Positions 50,491 through 61,241 are shown, counted from the stretch's first letter. The stretch: 64,000 nt of DNA from Clostridia bacterium (GCA_017935065.1 JAGBIF010000016.1:42410-106409), one strand, 5' to 3'. Translations and numbers: made by a program. The notes: a model not told the origin generated them from the sequence alone.

Positions 50491-51420
50491 TTACACCTCA
50501 AGGCATTTGTCGGGGCTTTGCCCAAGCTTTATATTAAGGCACTCAACGGCAGCGCCGCTTGCGCCCTTGCCGAGGTTATCGTATCTTGCGACAAGCGATA
50601 TTCTCTCATCGTTTCCAAAGACCTCGATCTGCATAGTATCCTTGCCCGAGAGCTTGCCCGCGGATAAAAAGCCCGCCTCGTCATCTGCCTCGATGTATCT
50701 TACAAGCCCCTCGGCGTAGGTGCTTTTGTAGATCTGCCTTATGTCATCTATGGTACCGCATATCTGACGCTTGAAAAGAGGTACTGTGACCTCCATTCCC
50801 GAATAGAAGTCGCTGACGATGGGGGAGAAGTGAGGAGCGTTTTCAAGTCCCGTAATCTTCACCATCTCGGGAAGATGCTTGTGCGTCTGCGTAAGCCCGT
50901 ACTGCCTCGGCGCGCCGAGAAGCGCATCTGGCTCGTCCGCCTCATACTCTGCAATCATATTTTTTCCGCCGCCGCTGTAGCCTGTGAGCGAATGTGCCGT
51001 AAGCAGAGCATCCTTCGGAATTATTCCCGCCTTGACGAGCGGATAAACGAGCGCGATGAAGCCCGAGGCGTGACAGCCAGGTACCGCAATTCGCTTTGAG
51101 GCCTTGATTTTTTCAAAAAAGCTCTCGCCAAGCTCGGCAAAGCCGTAGGCGAACTCGGGATTTGTCCTGTGCGCGGTTGAGGCATCTATAATTACCGTGT
51201 TTTCGTTTTCAACGAGTGTCACCGCCTCGCGCGCGGCGGCATCGGGGAGGCAGAGAAAGACAAAGTCTGCCTCGTTCATAATTTTTCGCCTTGCCTCGGT
51301 GTCCTTGCGAAGCTCGTCGGGAAGTGCGATTATCTCAATATCGTCGCGCCCTGAGAGCCTTTCCTCAATTCTGAGGCCTGTAGTGCCTGCCTTGCCGTCA
51401 ATAAATACTTTTTTCTTCAT
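50491..51420 (-). CDS. argC: N-acetyl-gamma-glutamyl-phosphate reductase, type 2
   Basis: A 309-residue protein. It begins KKKVFIDGKAGTTGLRIEER (NADP-binding) and has the catalytic Cys in RIAVPGCHASGF. This is the shorter type 2 class. It reduces acetylglutamyl phosphate to the semialdehyde. ATG 51420 is used, since GGGAC lies before it; an alternative ATG is four codons upstream. Confidence 0.94.
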   Translation of the reverse strand: MKKKVFIDGKAGTTGLRIEERLSGRDDIEIIALPDELRKDTEARRKIMNEADFVFLCLPDAAAREAVTLVENENTVIIDASTAHRTNPEFAYGFAELGESFFEKIKASKRIAVPGCHASGFIALVYPLVKAGIIPKDALLTAHSLTGYSGGGKNMIAEYEADEPDALLGAPRQYGLTQTHKHLPEMVKITGLENAPHFSPIVSDFYSGMEVTVPLFKRQICGTIDDIRQIYKSTYAEGLVRYIEADDEAGFLSAGKLSGKDTMQIEVFGNDERISLVARYDNLGKGASGAAVECLNIKLGQSPDKCLEV

Positions 51421-51434
51421 AATAAGTCCCATTT

Positions 51435-52820
51435 TTAAGTTTTTGAAAGCTCGCCCTCTACGAAGGCTATCTGCTTATCAACGCTCTCGTAGCCCGTGCC
51501 GCCCTCGGAAATACGCTTTTTAACGCAGGTAGTAAGCGAAATTTCCTCGTAAAGGTCCTCGTCAAATATAGGCGAGTAGCTCTTATATTCATCAAGAGTA
51601 AGCTCGTCGAGCGTATTGTTTCTTTCGATGCACTCTCTTACAATAGTGCCCGAAATCTTGTATGCCGAGCGGAAGGGAAGTCCGCGCTTCGTGAGATAGT
51701 CGGCAAGGTCGGTGGCGTTGATAAAGCCGCGCTTTGCCGCGTTTAGCATATTTTCCTTGATCGGCTTCATCGTCGCTATCATCGGTATAAATACCGAAAG
51801 ACACATTTTGACGGTGTCGACGCTGTCGAAAATAGCTTCCTTGTCCTCCTGCATATCCTTGTTGTAGGCAAGAGGAAGCCCCTTCAGCATAGTGAGAGTT
51901 GAAAATAGATTTCCGTAAACCCGTCCTGTCTTTCCCCTGACAAGCTCAGCCATATCGGGGTTTCTTTTCTGTGGCATAATTGACGAGCCTGTGGTATAGG
52001 CGCTGTCAAGCTCGATAAACTTGAATTCCCAGCTTGACCAGAGGATTATTTCCTCTGAAAGCCTTGAAAGATGCATCATTAGTGTGGACAGCGCCGCGCC
52101 GATCTCAATGCAGTAATCCCTGTCGGATACACCGTCAATTGAGTTTGTCGTGATACCCGAGAAGCCGAGCGCCTCGGCAACCGAGCCCCTGTCAATAGGG
52201 AAGGTCGTTCCCGCAAGCGCGCAGGAGCCGAGCGGGCTCACGTTCATACGCGCACTCGCGTCCTTCATACGCGAAATATCGCGCAAAAGCATCATACAGT
52301 AGGCAAGAAGATGGTGGGCAAAGGTGATGGGCTGTGCGCGCTGAAGATGGGTATAGCCAGGCATAATTGCATCGGTTGACACCTTTGCTATCTTAAGAAT
52401 ACTGCCGATAAGCTCTTTTATAAGCGAGATTATCTCACCGCACTCGTCTCTCATATAAAGGCGCAGGTCAAGCGCCACCTGATCGTTACGGCTTCTCGCG
52501 GTGTGAAGCTTCTTACCGACCTCGCCAATTCTCTCGGTGAGGGTAGCCTCAACGAACATATGTATGTCCTCGGCGGTCATATCGATAGCAAGCGCGCCTG
52601 TCTCTATATCCTCGAGAATACCGAGCAGTCCGTCGGTTATTTCCTCAAGCTCACCTTCGGTGAGAATTCCGACACGCATAAGCATTGCCGCATGCTCAAG
52701 CGAGCCGCGTATATCCTGCTTATACATCCTACTGTCAAAGCGGATAGAGGAGTTGAAATCGTCAGCGACCGTGTCGGTGACACCCGAGGTAACTCCCGCC
52801 CACATCTTTTTGTTTGCCAT
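51435..52820 (-). CDS. argH: Argininosuccinate lyase
   Basis: A 461-residue protein of the fumarase/aspartase superfamily. GSSIMPQKRNPDMAELVRG is the signature loop, with HTARSRNDQVALDLRLYM and GYTHLQRAQPITF. It splits argininosuccinate to arginine and fumarate. AAGGA lies eight bases before the chosen ATG. Confidence 0.97.
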   Translation of the reverse strand: MANKKMWAGVTSGVTDTVADDFNSSIRFDSRMYKQDIRGSLEHAAMLMRVGILTEGELEEITDGLLGILEDIETGALAIDMTAEDIHMFVEATLTERIGEVGKKLHTARSRNDQVALDLRLYMRDECGEIISLIKELIGSILKIAKVSTDAIMPGYTHLQRAQPITFAHHLLAYCMMLLRDISRMKDASARMNVSPLGSCALAGTTFPIDRGSVAEALGFSGITTNSIDGVSDRDYCIEIGAALSTLMMHLSRLSEEIILWSSWEFKFIELDSAYTTGSSIMPQKRNPDMAELVRGKTGRVYGNLFSTLTMLKGLPLAYNKDMQEDKEAIFDSVDTVKMCLSVFIPMIATMKPIKENMLNAAKRGFINATDLADYLTKRGLPFRSAYKISGTIVRECIERNNTLDELTLDEYKSYSPIFDEDLYEEISLTTCVKKRISEGGTGYESVDKQIAFVEGELSKT

Positions 52821-52835
52821 AGTCAAATCCTTAAA

Positions 52836-54062
52836 TTACTTGTTATTTTTAGCGTTAACCTGAGCCTGAACCTTGATGGGAAGTCCGAAAAGGTTGATAA
52901 AGCCCGCGGAATCCGCCTGGTTGTATACGTTGTCCTCGCCAAAGGTAGCAAGCTCTTCGGAGTAAAGCGCGTAGTCACTCCATACGCCCGCCTTGATAAT
53001 GTTGCCCTTGTAGAGCTTGAGCCTTACCTTACCCGTAACGTTTTCCTGTGTCTTGTCGACGAATGCCGAGAGTGCCTCGCGCAGGGGAGTGAACCACTGA
53101 CCGTTGTAAACGAGGTCTGCAAAGGTAATAGCAAGCTCTGCCTTCTTGTGCGCGGTCATCTTGTCAAGAGTAAGAGTTTCAAGGTAGTTGTGCGCGAAGT
53201 AGAGAATAGCTCCGCCAGGGGTCTCGTATACGCCGCGGCACTTCATACCGACAAGACGGTTCTCGATAATGTCAAGAAGTCCTATACCGTTCTCGCCTCC
53301 GAGCTTGTTAAGCGCGAGGATGATTTCCTTTGCGCTCATAGAAACGCCGTCAAGCTTCGTTGGAACGCCCTTCTCGAAATCAAGCGTGATATAGGTAGGC
53401 TTGTCGGGAGCCATAAGGGGCGAAACGCCCATCTCAAGGAACCCAGGCTTATCGTAAAGAGGCTCGTTGCCCGCATCCTCGAGGTCGAGACCCTCGTGAG
53501 AGAGGTGCCAGAGGTTCTTGTCCTTGGAGTAGTTGGTCTCGCGGTTTATCTTAAGGGGAACGTTGTGTGCCTCGGCATACTCGATCTCTTCCTCGCGCGA
53601 CTTGATGTCCCACTCACGCCAGGGAGCGATTATAGGCATATCGGGGGCAAATGCCTTGATAGTAAGCTCAAAGCGCACCTGATCGTTGCCCTTTCCCGTA
53701 CAGCCGTGACAGATAGCGTCAGCGCCCTCTGCTTTTGCGATTTCAACTATTCTCTTTGCGATAACAGGCCTTGCGAAGGAGGTGCCGAGCATATATTCCT
53801 CGTAAAGAGCGCCCGCCTTTACGGTGGGGATGATGTAATCGTTTACGAATTCCTCGGAAAGGTCCTCAATGTAGATCTTCGAGGCACCTGTCTTGATAGC
53901 CTTTTCCTCAAGGCCCTCAAGCTCGTCTGCCTGTCCTACGTTGCCCGAAACCGCAATAACCTCGCAGTTATTGTAGTTTTCCTTAAGCCACGGAATGATG
54001 ATAGAGGTGTCAAGTCCGCCCGAATAAGCGAGGACGACCTTTTTGATTGATTTCTTGTCCAT
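52836..54062 (-). CDS. argG: Argininosuccinate synthase
   Basis: A 408-residue protein. The ATP loop [15 protein letters not shown] is at 11-25; [16 protein letters not shown] and [13 protein letters not shown] are conserved. It joins citrulline and aspartate with ATP. It is first in the operon, behind the ARG-box promoter. Confidence 0.97.
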   Translation of the reverse strand: MDKKSIKKVVLAYSGGLDTSIIIPWLKENYNNCEVIAVSGNVGQADELEGLEEKAIKTGASKIYIEDLSEEFVNDYIIPTVKAGALYEEYMLGTSFARPVIAKRIVEIAKAEGADAICHGCTGKGNDQVRFELTIKAFAPDMPIIAPWREWDIKSREEEIEYAEAHNVPLKINRETNYSKDKNLWHLSHEGLDLEDAGNEPLYDKPGFLEMGVSPLMAPDKPTYITLDFEKGVPTKLDGVSMSAKEIILALNKLGGENGIGLLDIIENRLVGMKCRGVYETPGGAILYFAHNYLETLTLDKMTAHKKAELAITFADLVYNGQWFTPLREALSAFVDKTQENVTGKVRLKLYKGNIIKAGVWSDYALYSEELATFGEDNVYNQADSAGFINLFGLPIKVQAQVNAKNNK

Positions 54063-54101
54063 TTTTAAAATCTCCTTAATGGGTTTTGAATTACGGTATA
54101 T

Positions 54102-54130
54102 ATTCTAGCACTATTTGAATAAATATTCAA
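54102..54130 (-). promoter_or_regulatory. Promoter of the arg operon with a perfect ARG box over its -35
   Basis: The minus strand has TTGAAT (54125-54130), 17 bp and TAGAAT (54102-54107). TTGAATAAATATTCAA (54115-54130) contains the ARG-box consensus TGAAT-4-ATTCA and overlaps the -35 box. ArgR with arginine should block the polymerase here. This is the clearest regulatory site in the window. Confidence 0.85.
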
Positions 54131-54233
54131 TAGCTTTATCATATTTTTTTATTTTTCGTGCATATGCACATATTATTATATATAAAAGGATGAAAGTTTA
54201 GGTGAAAATACACAAGTTTTATTCTTTTTGAAA

Positions 54234-54269
54234 TGTATAAATATGCAGTATATTCACGAATAAATGCAT
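54234..54269. promoter_or_regulatory. Possible second, paired ARG-box operator
   Basis: TGTATAAATATGCA and ACGAATAAATGCAT resemble half-degenerate ARG boxes, starting 22 bp apart, the usual spacing of a pair. They lie about 170 bp upstream of argG, where ArgR could bridge to the main box. Confidence 0.45.
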
Positions 54270-54587
54270 ATTTACAACACCCGCCGAGCGTGTATGGCAT
54301 AAGGACGCTTGAAAAACAGGGGATTAAAGCGTGCTTCGTTTAAGCTATGCTTTTGAGGGGCCCTGTTGGAATTAAAGCCGAGTGCGTTATCGAAGGTGGC
54401 TTTATTTCATTTGGAAAATGTCGGAAAATGGTAAAAAACAAAGAAAGTTTTAATCACGGTACCAAGAAAATCAGGTGTGCCTTCAAGTAATATTCTTGTG
54501 TCGGTATAATTAGGCGCGCTGAGCATTAACAGTCTCTTTTGTGCAAATTGTTTATACTCTTTATAAAATTTGGTGAAGATTTACTAA
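54270..54587. other. Intergenic region without a gene
   Basis: No gene is visible. AACAGGG...CCCTGTT (about 54326-54367) and AAAGCC...GGCTTT (about 54374-54402) are two inverted repeats that could fold, but I recognise no riboswitch or RNA family. Confidence 0.5.
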
Positions 54588-54616
54588 TTGAATTTCGGTG
54601 TAAAAAGATTTATAAT
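54588..54616 (+). promoter_or_regulatory. Promoter of the secreted heparinase-like genes
   Basis: TTGAAT (54588-54593), 17-bp spacer, TATAAT (54611-54616), 32 bp before the first start codon. Confidence 0.82.
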
Positions 54617-54648
54617 TATTATATATTGACAATTTAAGTGAGTTTTTT

Positions 54649-57600
54649 ATGCAAAATAACATATTTTTAAAAAAATCTGTTGCCTTGGCTTTGGCATTAA
54701 TTCTGATATTTACGGCGTGCTCGGCACTTCTGTTTTCTGTTGAGGTCTCTGCCGATGACAGTCAGAATTATAAAAACGAGCTTTGGATGAAGCTTGACTA
54801 CAACTACAAAATGAGTAAGGGCGTGCGCTCGATTATCGTCTCAAGCGGTACGGGCAAGCCTCACCTTGACGGCGATGATTACTATATGCCTATCACCCCG
54901 TTTTACAGCTTTACGGGCAACCCGTCACCGACGAAATCGGGAAGCACCCTTTCGGTGTCGGTGGGCTCTGACGTGTACCTGCTTACCGAGAATTCAACCT
55001 CGGTTAGTAAAAACGGAAGAGAGGATACGGCGCTTTCGGCAAGGATGAAAAAGACCGACGGTATCTACTATATCACCCTTGAGGATGCAAAGCGAATTTA
55101 CGGACTTAATTCCTTCTTCAATCCCGATATCGGACTTTTCGTATTTTCAAAGAACACGATAACCTACGATACGTCCTTCGCCTCGCTTGCCACACAGATC
55201 GCGAATATCGACGGTCTTATATACGATCTGCCGAGTGCTAGTGAGATTATTCCGCTTATGACCGATAAGCTTGGTGCTTTAAATGAGCATCCGAGGCTTC
55301 TTTGCGATCAGGGCAGATTTGACGAGCTTTCCGCCATTTATAAGTCGGATGGGGGCAGTCTTTCGGATGAAGGAAAAACTCTTAAAAGCTGGATGGACGC
55401 CTATATGGCGGAGGCAAACGCTTATCTCACCGCTTACTTCAGCGTAAGCGCGGGCAGGGCGCAGTGGAAGAGCTCCGACGCGAAAAATCATTTCAGACAG
55501 CCTTACTTCTTATATGATGAAAACGGCAACCGACTTGAGGGCTATTACGACGAGGACAAAATCTACCATCCCGCATATTCCTACACCTACCCAGGTGACA
55601 CCGCTCCCACGACGCTCGTTGACGTGTACGACGGTGTAAACAATGCGCCCTGGGATAAATCGGGCGTAAACGGTGACGGCTACGACTACGGAGGGCGCTC
55701 CGACCTTAAGCTTGTAAGCGTATATCTGAAATATTTTGCCTTCGCCTGGCAGATGACGGGTGAGGACAAGTGGGTAGACGCCTTCTACCTTCTTGCGACA
55801 GAGCTTGGTAAATGGCAGCACTGGGGTGAGGCGCATACGCTTGATTTGTGTGACGGCGCGGTTGAATTTGCGATAGGCTATGATTGGATATATAACGGTC
55901 TTTCGGCATCCCAGCGCACCGAGCTTGCCTCGATCCTTTTCCTGAAGGCGGTTGAGGTAGGCGACAAATGCACCTCGCTTTACGCATCCTCGTCGGCACC
56001 CTGGTGGCGCTATACCTCGGCTCTTGACGGAAGCCAGAGACAGCTTCGTCAGGCAGGCTCGGGCAGACACGCCTGGGACACCAGAAAGCGTACCGAAAAC
56101 TGGCAGCAGGTCTGCACCTCGGGCTACGTTATGTCGGCTCTTGCGAAAATGGACGAGTTTCCGACCAACACGGCGGCAACGGCAGTCTGCACGGGACTTG
56201 TCGAGAGGCTTCTTCCTTGTATCAACAACGCGATGCTTGAGTACGCGCCCGACGGCTCGTATCTTGAGGCACCTGGGTATTGGAGCTATAGCACCAACAC
56301 CTTCGTGAGAATGATAACCTCGCTTGTAAATACTCTCGGTGACGATTTCGGCTTCCTTGATACCGTCGGACTTCATAACAGCTTCTACTACGCGGTCAGC
56401 ATTGCCGATAACTCGTTCAAATATTGGAATTATCACGACGGAGGCTCAACGCTTCCCGACGCGCAGTATTTCTACTGTGCCTCAAGGCTTTTTAACGATC
56501 CCAATATCGCCTATTACAGAGATCTTCTGCTAGGCGGAGATTACGGGGCCAAGTATGATATTATGGATATAATATTCTACGACGAGGACCTCAGCGCGGG
56601 TGGGGGAAATACGAATACGCTCGACTACCGCGGACTTAATATCGAGACTGTCACGATGCGTTCATCCTGGGGGGATAAAAACGGCATTTTCACGGGTATT
56701 CACGCGGGCGCTAATCAATCCTCGCACAGTGATGCCGACTCGGGAAGCTTTTATCTCACCGCGGGCGGTATAAACTGGTTCTACGATCCTGGCTCTGAAA
56801 ACTATAACATAGGCACGGCAGGTCAAAATCAGTATTTCGATTACGAAAATCACAGATACTTCTTCTACCGAAAATCGGCAGTCGCGCACAGCACTGTAAT
56901 AGTGCTTGACGATACGCAGGAGGAGCTTAGAAAATACGGACAGGTGCTTAATACCAGAGACGAGCCTTACGCCAGAATAACCACACTTCACAGTGAAAAG
57001 AACGGCGCCTATGCGATAGCGGATATGGCACCGCAGTACGGACAGTATTGCACCTCGGCAAGACGCGCGGTAATGCTCACCGAGGGAAGAACTGCCGTCG
57101 TTCTTCAGGACGAAATAGGCTTCTCGCGTCCAAGCGATATAGTCTGGACGGGCGTATGCAGACATTTCTATAAGATATCGCCCGACGGCAGGACTGCCTA
57201 CCTTCGCACGCCCTCGAGCTTCAGCGAAAGGAAGCTGCTTCGCGTCAGTCTCGTAAGTCCTGACAAGACGCTTCGGTTTGAGTATGTTACCGACGAGCTG
57301 TTCCTCGATACGGTAAGAGTTAAATCCGACACGCTTCCTCTCGGCTCAAATCCAAACGGCAGGCTCGTTATACGCGCAAGCGGTAAGACCGATATAAAAA
57401 TCGGCGTTGTATTTGAGCTTATAAATAGCGAAGCGGATCCGCTATTCTACGAATATACCCCCACGTCGGATTGGAAAATAACCGACAAGACGGTGCTTGA
57501 TGGTGATAACTCGGGCGGTGGCTCGGGTGGCAATTCTGGTGGCAATTCGGGCGGCAATTCGGGCGGCAATTCGGGCGGTGCTGGCGGCTCGCAGACGGCA

Positions 57601-57858
57601 TACGACTACACCGAGGCTGACCTTCGGGCGATCCTTGCTAAAATCAAGGTCGAGATAAGACCGATGCGAAAGAGCGAGCTTATCATCGAGGCTCTCAAAA
57701 TAACGAAAAGCATAGATAAAAGCGACCTTGGCGTAATAAATGCGCTAGTTGAGCTTGATAGCTACGTGAACGCGCAAAACGAGCTGATTTCAAGAGCAAA
57801 TAAGACGGCAGAGGAGAGCTTTTTTGGCAATCTTAAGCTGTTCCTTAAAATCAAATAG
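54649..57858 (+). CDS. Large secreted heparinase II/III-like protein A
   Basis: A 1069-residue protein. A signal peptide (SVALALALILIFTACSALLF) is followed by a strand-rich N-domain with a copper-amine-oxidase-like look, the alpha-toroid (VEFAIGYDWIYNG; YAPDGSYLEAPGYWSY), and the beta half with SHSDADSGSFYLTAGG, where SHSDADSG stands in place of HHNHND. A Gly-Asn-Ser linker (about 951-977) leads to a small helical C-domain. It probably cuts an acidic polysaccharide outside the cell. The next gene is a tandem paralogue. Confidence 0.78.
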   Translation: MQNNIFLKKSVALALALILIFTACSALLFSVEVSADDSQNYKNELWMKLDYNYKMSKGVRSIIVSSGTGKPHLDGDDYYMPITPFYSFTGNPSPTKSGSTLSVSVGSDVYLLTENSTSVSKNGREDTALSARMKKTDGIYYITLEDAKRIYGLNSFFNPDIGLFVFSKNTITYDTSFASLATQIANIDGLIYDLPSASEIIPLMTDKLGALNEHPRLLCDQGRFDELSAIYKSDGGSLSDEGKTLKSWMDAYMAEANAYLTAYFSVSAGRAQWKSSDAKNHFRQPYFLYDENGNRLEGYYDEDKIYHPAYSYTYPGDTAPTTLVDVYDGVNNAPWDKSGVNGDGYDYGGRSDLKLVSVYLKYFAFAWQMTGEDKWVDAFYLLATELGKWQHWGEAHTLDLCDGAVEFAIGYDWIYNGLSASQRTELASILFLKAVEVGDKCTSLYASSSAPWWRYTSALDGSQRQLRQAGSGRHAWDTRKRTENWQQVCTSGYVMSALAKMDEFPTNTAATAVCTGLVERLLPCINNAMLEYAPDGSYLEAPGYWSYSTNTFVRMITSLVNTLGDDFGFLDTVGLHNSFYYAVSIADNSFKYWNYHDGGSTLPDAQYFYCASRLFNDPNIAYYRDLLLGGDYGAKYDIMDIIFYDEDLSAGGGNTNTLDYRGLNIETVTMRSSWGDKNGIFTGIHAGANQSSHSDADSGSFYLTAGGINWFYDPGSENYNIGTAGQNQYFDYENHRYFFYRKSAVAHSTVIVLDDTQEELRKYGQVLNTRDEPYARITTLHSEKNGAYAIADMAPQYGQYCTSARRAVMLTEGRTAVVLQDEIGFSRPSDIVWTGVCRHFYKISPDGRTAYLRTPSSFSERKLLRVSLVSPDKTLRFEYVTDELFLDTVRVKSDTLPLGSNPNGRLVIRASGKTDIKIGVVFELINSEADPLFYEYTPTSDWKITDKTVLDGDNSGGGSGGNSGGNSGGNSGGNSGGAGGSQTAYDYTEADLRAILAKIKVEIRPMRKSELIIEALKITKSIDKSDLGVINALVELDSYVNAQNELISRANKTAEESFFGNLKLFLKIK

Positions 57859-57872
57859 TACAGGAGAAAAGT

Positions 57873-60800
57873 ATGAAAGCAATGAATAAAGGCATAAGCC
57901 TGCTTTTAACCCTCTGCATTATCATTTCCGTTGTGGCAACGCTTGGACTTGCAAGCGGAGTAAGCCTGACAAACGCCGCGGGCTCGGCTACCGAGCTTTG
58001 GCTTAAGGAGGGCTACGACCATATGCTCGTCTACGGCGAGAGAAAGGCAATAGGGGGCGGAGGCAAGCCCTATCGCTACGATGGCGGCGACTCACCCACC
58101 GTCTACCTTCCCACTACAGCGCTTATAGAGTATATGAACGTCATAGGCGGAGCAAAGAATTGGAGCGTTACGGTAAACGGCGATGACGTAAGCTTCAAGT
58201 ATAAAAGCACCCTTACCATTACTATGAAGGTAGGCGAGAAGTGGTGGAAGAAGAACGGCACGGCTCAGGAGGAGTTCCTTCTTCCCGTAGTCAATAAGGA
58301 CGGAGTGATCTACCTTTCCAACGCTTCCGTATGCAAGATGTTCAGCGTAAAGCATTACTGGAACAGGGACACGGGGCTTATCGTCTACGCGTACAACGCG
58401 ACGCCCGCCTACAACGACGGCTACGATTCGCTCACCGAGCAGATCGATATTATGTCAAGCCTGCTCTATTATCTTCCGACCGCTGACGAGGTATACGCCG
58501 ATTTTGTCGCGACCAAGGGAAGCGCTACCGCGCATCCGAGCATAATGGCAAATCAGGACCGCTTTGACCAGCTTTCCGCGGTCTATAAAAAGACGGGCAC
58601 GCTCAGCGAGGACGAGCAGAGGGTAGTCGATATGATTTCCTCGGAGCTCGCGCAAGCAAACGGCTATTTCGCTTTGTCCTTCACCGAGAAGTCGGGTGGC
58701 GGCGCGACTTGGCAGAATGCCGCGTCCGAGCAGTATTATTGGCAGCCCTACTACATATATAATGAGAACGGTCAGCGTCTTATCGGCGTAAAGGAATATA
58801 CCTGGAAGGCTGGCGGCACGGCCCCCGTCGGAATTCACGTGCAGGAGCCTGGCACCACCACCGACCTTGCAACTCTTTATGCAAAGCGCAGAGACCCCTG
58901 GCGTATCGCGGACAATACCTGTGGCTACGGCTACGACGAGGGCGGACGCTCTACTATGATAGAGTTTGCCGTGCATCTTCGCTATTTTGCCTTCGCCTAT
59001 CAGATTACCAGAGAGCAGAAATGGGTAGACGCCTTCTGGCTTGCGGCTCAGGAATTCGGTGAATGGGAGCATTGGGGCGAGGCGCATTTCCTTGACTGCG
59101 CCGACGGCTCCTGCGAGTTTGCGCTCGGCTTTGACTGGATTTATCCCGCCCTCACCGCACAGCAGCGCGCAAAATGTGCCGAGATACTCTTCAAAAAGGG
59201 CGTTGAGGTCGGCTATTACGGAGTACAGAACCGTTGTAACAACGCCTTTACTACGCAGTATCCCTATCTTGCGGGCTATTACGACGCCACCTACAAGACC
59301 TCAAATACAACCCTTGATACGAGTAAATATCTCGTTAAGCGTACGGGGCTTGATTATCTCTATCTTTCGGCTATCGGAAACACGAAGTCATCGCTTCACG
59401 CAAGCCAGAAGGAGGGACAGTCCTGGGGACTTCTCTATAACGATAAGAACTGGCAGACGGTGTGCGCCTCGGGAATGGCTATCTCGGCTCTTGCCGTAAT
59501 GGGTGAATTCTCGTCCAACGCAGGCGCGAAAAACATCTGCACGAGGCTGGTTTCCATGCTCTGCACGGGCATAAACAGGGCGGCTATTCAGTACGCCCCC
59601 GACGGCTCGTATATCGAGTCCCCTGGCTATTGGGGCTACGGCACGAACACTCTTATGGAAATGATCTACGCCTTCGAGACCTGCCTTGGCGACAGCTACG
59701 GCTTCCTTGATATGGTAGGCCTTCAGAATAGCTATTACTTCGCGGTAATGATTACCGACCCCACCTTCTACAGCTGGAACTACCACGACGGAACGAGAGC
59801 TAAGCCCGACGGATATTGCTTCTATATGGCATCGAAGCTCTACAAAGACCCGAATATCGCCTTCTTCAGGGATATGATGCTTAACGGCGAGTTTGGAATA
59901 AAGCCCGACGTGCTTGATATTCTGGTTTACGATAAGGAGCTTTCAAAGGGCGGTGATCTTGCGTCGCTTGATTACTACGGAAAGAGCATTGAGACCGTCA
60001 CCCTGCGCTCGGGCTGGAACGATAAAAACGCTACCTTTGCGGGACTTCACGCGGGCGCAAACTACGTATCTCACGGAGACGTTGACTCGGGTAACTTCTA
60101 CCTGCATATGGGAGGCGAGCTTTGGTTTAGCGATAAGGGCTCGGAGAACTACAATATCAATCTTATCGGCGGCTACTTCAACGATAAGCCGAGGTACTAC
60201 TATTACAGAAAATCCGCCGCCGCGCACAATCTGGTTTATGTCCTTGACAGCTCGTCAAGAGACGGAGTTGAAAGAAATCCCCGCGGCCAGACCGCCGCGC
60301 AGAACGTCCTTATGTTCGGACAGATTATGAATGACCAGAGCGGTAAGGTTCTCAACGGCAAAGAGAGCTATAAGCCAGGCTACGCAAGCTTCACCGACAA
60401 TAAGTCCTCGGGAGGCGCGGTCACGGAGGAGCACGGCTCGTTTGCATACGTGAATATGCAACCACAGTACGGTCAGAGCTGTACCTCTGCCGTGCGCGGA
60501 ATTATGCTTACCAACTCAAGAAACACCGTCGTGCTTCAGGACGGGATGACCTTCTCGAAGGACACCACGCTTATCTGGCAGGTCAACTACAACAACTCTA
60601 ACAATCAGTACTACGATTATCTTTCCGAGGATGGCAGGACCGCCTACTTCCAGAAGTACGTTAACGGCACAAAGAGGGTGCTTCGCGCGTCTATCGTATC
60701 CGAGGATAAGAGCCTCAAATTTGAGCTTAAGGACTCGAACGATCCTATCGAGCTTCCTCTCGTTACCGTATATGACGAGGCATCGGGACAGGGAACAAAG

Positions 60801-61241
60801 CCTGGAAACCGCCTCACCATAAAGGCGGAAAAAGTCAGGAGCTTCAATGTTGCGGTGGTATTTGAGCTTATTGAGGATGAGCGCGAGATAGTCGGCTATA
60901 AATACGAGAGCTTTGCCGATTGGAGCACGACCGACGACGGCTGGGTGAAGGAGGCAAATGCGGGACTCGAAAGCTCTGATGGCTATAAATACAAAAAGAG
61001 CGATATGGTATCGGCTCTCAGCGCAATAAAGAATGCCACGAGCGAGGCGGACAAAATTAAGGCTATTAAGGATGGCTACAAGTACACCACCAGCATTAAT
61101 ATGACGGATACCTCAATCAAGGCGCTCGTCAGAGAGTATATGGCATACTACGACGAGTATTCGCAAAAGCTAAATGCCTTTAACAAGGCACACGAGCAGT
61201 TCTTCTTCTCTTATATGAAGCTGACGCTCGGAATGGAATAA
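57873..61241 (+). CDS. Large secreted heparinase II/III-like protein B
   Basis: A 1122-residue paralogue starting 14 bases after protein A. It has a signal peptide (ISLLLTLCIIISVVATLGLA), the same N-domain, DCADGSCEFALGFDWIY, YAPDGSYIESPGYWGY and SHGDVDSGNFYLHMGG, and a helical C-domain like that of A but without the Gly-rich linker. Co-expression with A is very likely. The substrate may differ in sulfation or linkage; sequence cannot tell. Confidence 0.78.
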   Translation: MKAMNKGISLLLTLCIIISVVATLGLASGVSLTNAAGSATELWLKEGYDHMLVYGERKAIGGGGKPYRYDGGDSPTVYLPTTALIEYMNVIGGAKNWSVTVNGDDVSFKYKSTLTITMKVGEKWWKKNGTAQEEFLLPVVNKDGVIYLSNASVCKMFSVKHYWNRDTGLIVYAYNATPAYNDGYDSLTEQIDIMSSLLYYLPTADEVYADFVATKGSATAHPSIMANQDRFDQLSAVYKKTGTLSEDEQRVVDMISSELAQANGYFALSFTEKSGGGATWQNAASEQYYWQPYYIYNENGQRLIGVKEYTWKAGGTAPVGIHVQEPGTTTDLATLYAKRRDPWRIADNTCGYGYDEGGRSTMIEFAVHLRYFAFAYQITREQKWVDAFWLAAQEFGEWEHWGEAHFLDCADGSCEFALGFDWIYPALTAQQRAKCAEILFKKGVEVGYYGVQNRCNNAFTTQYPYLAGYYDATYKTSNTTLDTSKYLVKRTGLDYLYLSAIGNTKSSLHASQKEGQSWGLLYNDKNWQTVCASGMAISALAVMGEFSSNAGAKNICTRLVSMLCTGINRAAIQYAPDGSYIESPGYWGYGTNTLMEMIYAFETCLGDSYGFLDMVGLQNSYYFAVMITDPTFYSWNYHDGTRAKPDGYCFYMASKLYKDPNIAFFRDMMLNGEFGIKPDVLDILVYDKELSKGGDLASLDYYGKSIETVTLRSGWNDKNATFAGLHAGANYVSHGDVDSGNFYLHMGGELWFSDKGSENYNINLIGGYFNDKPRYYYYRKSAAAHNLVYVLDSSSRDGVERNPRGQTAAQNVLMFGQIMNDQSGKVLNGKESYKPGYASFTDNKSSGGAVTEEHGSFAYVNMQPQYGQSCTSAVRGIMLTNSRNTVVLQDGMTFSKDTTLIWQVNYNNSNNQYYDYLSEDGRTAYFQKYVNGTKRVLRASIVSEDKSLKFELKDSNDPIELPLVTVYDEASGQGTKPGNRLTIKAEKVRSFNVAVVFELIEDEREIVGYKYESFADWSTTDDGWVKEANAGLESSDGYKYKKSDMVSALSAIKNATSEADKIKAIKDGYKYTTSINMTDTSIKALVREYMAYYDEYSQKLNAFNKAHEQFFFSYMKLTLGME

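Noticed and set aside
52503-54050. 515-codon plus-strand frame opposite argG and argH
   Set aside because: Antisense to two certain genes; it results from their codon bias.
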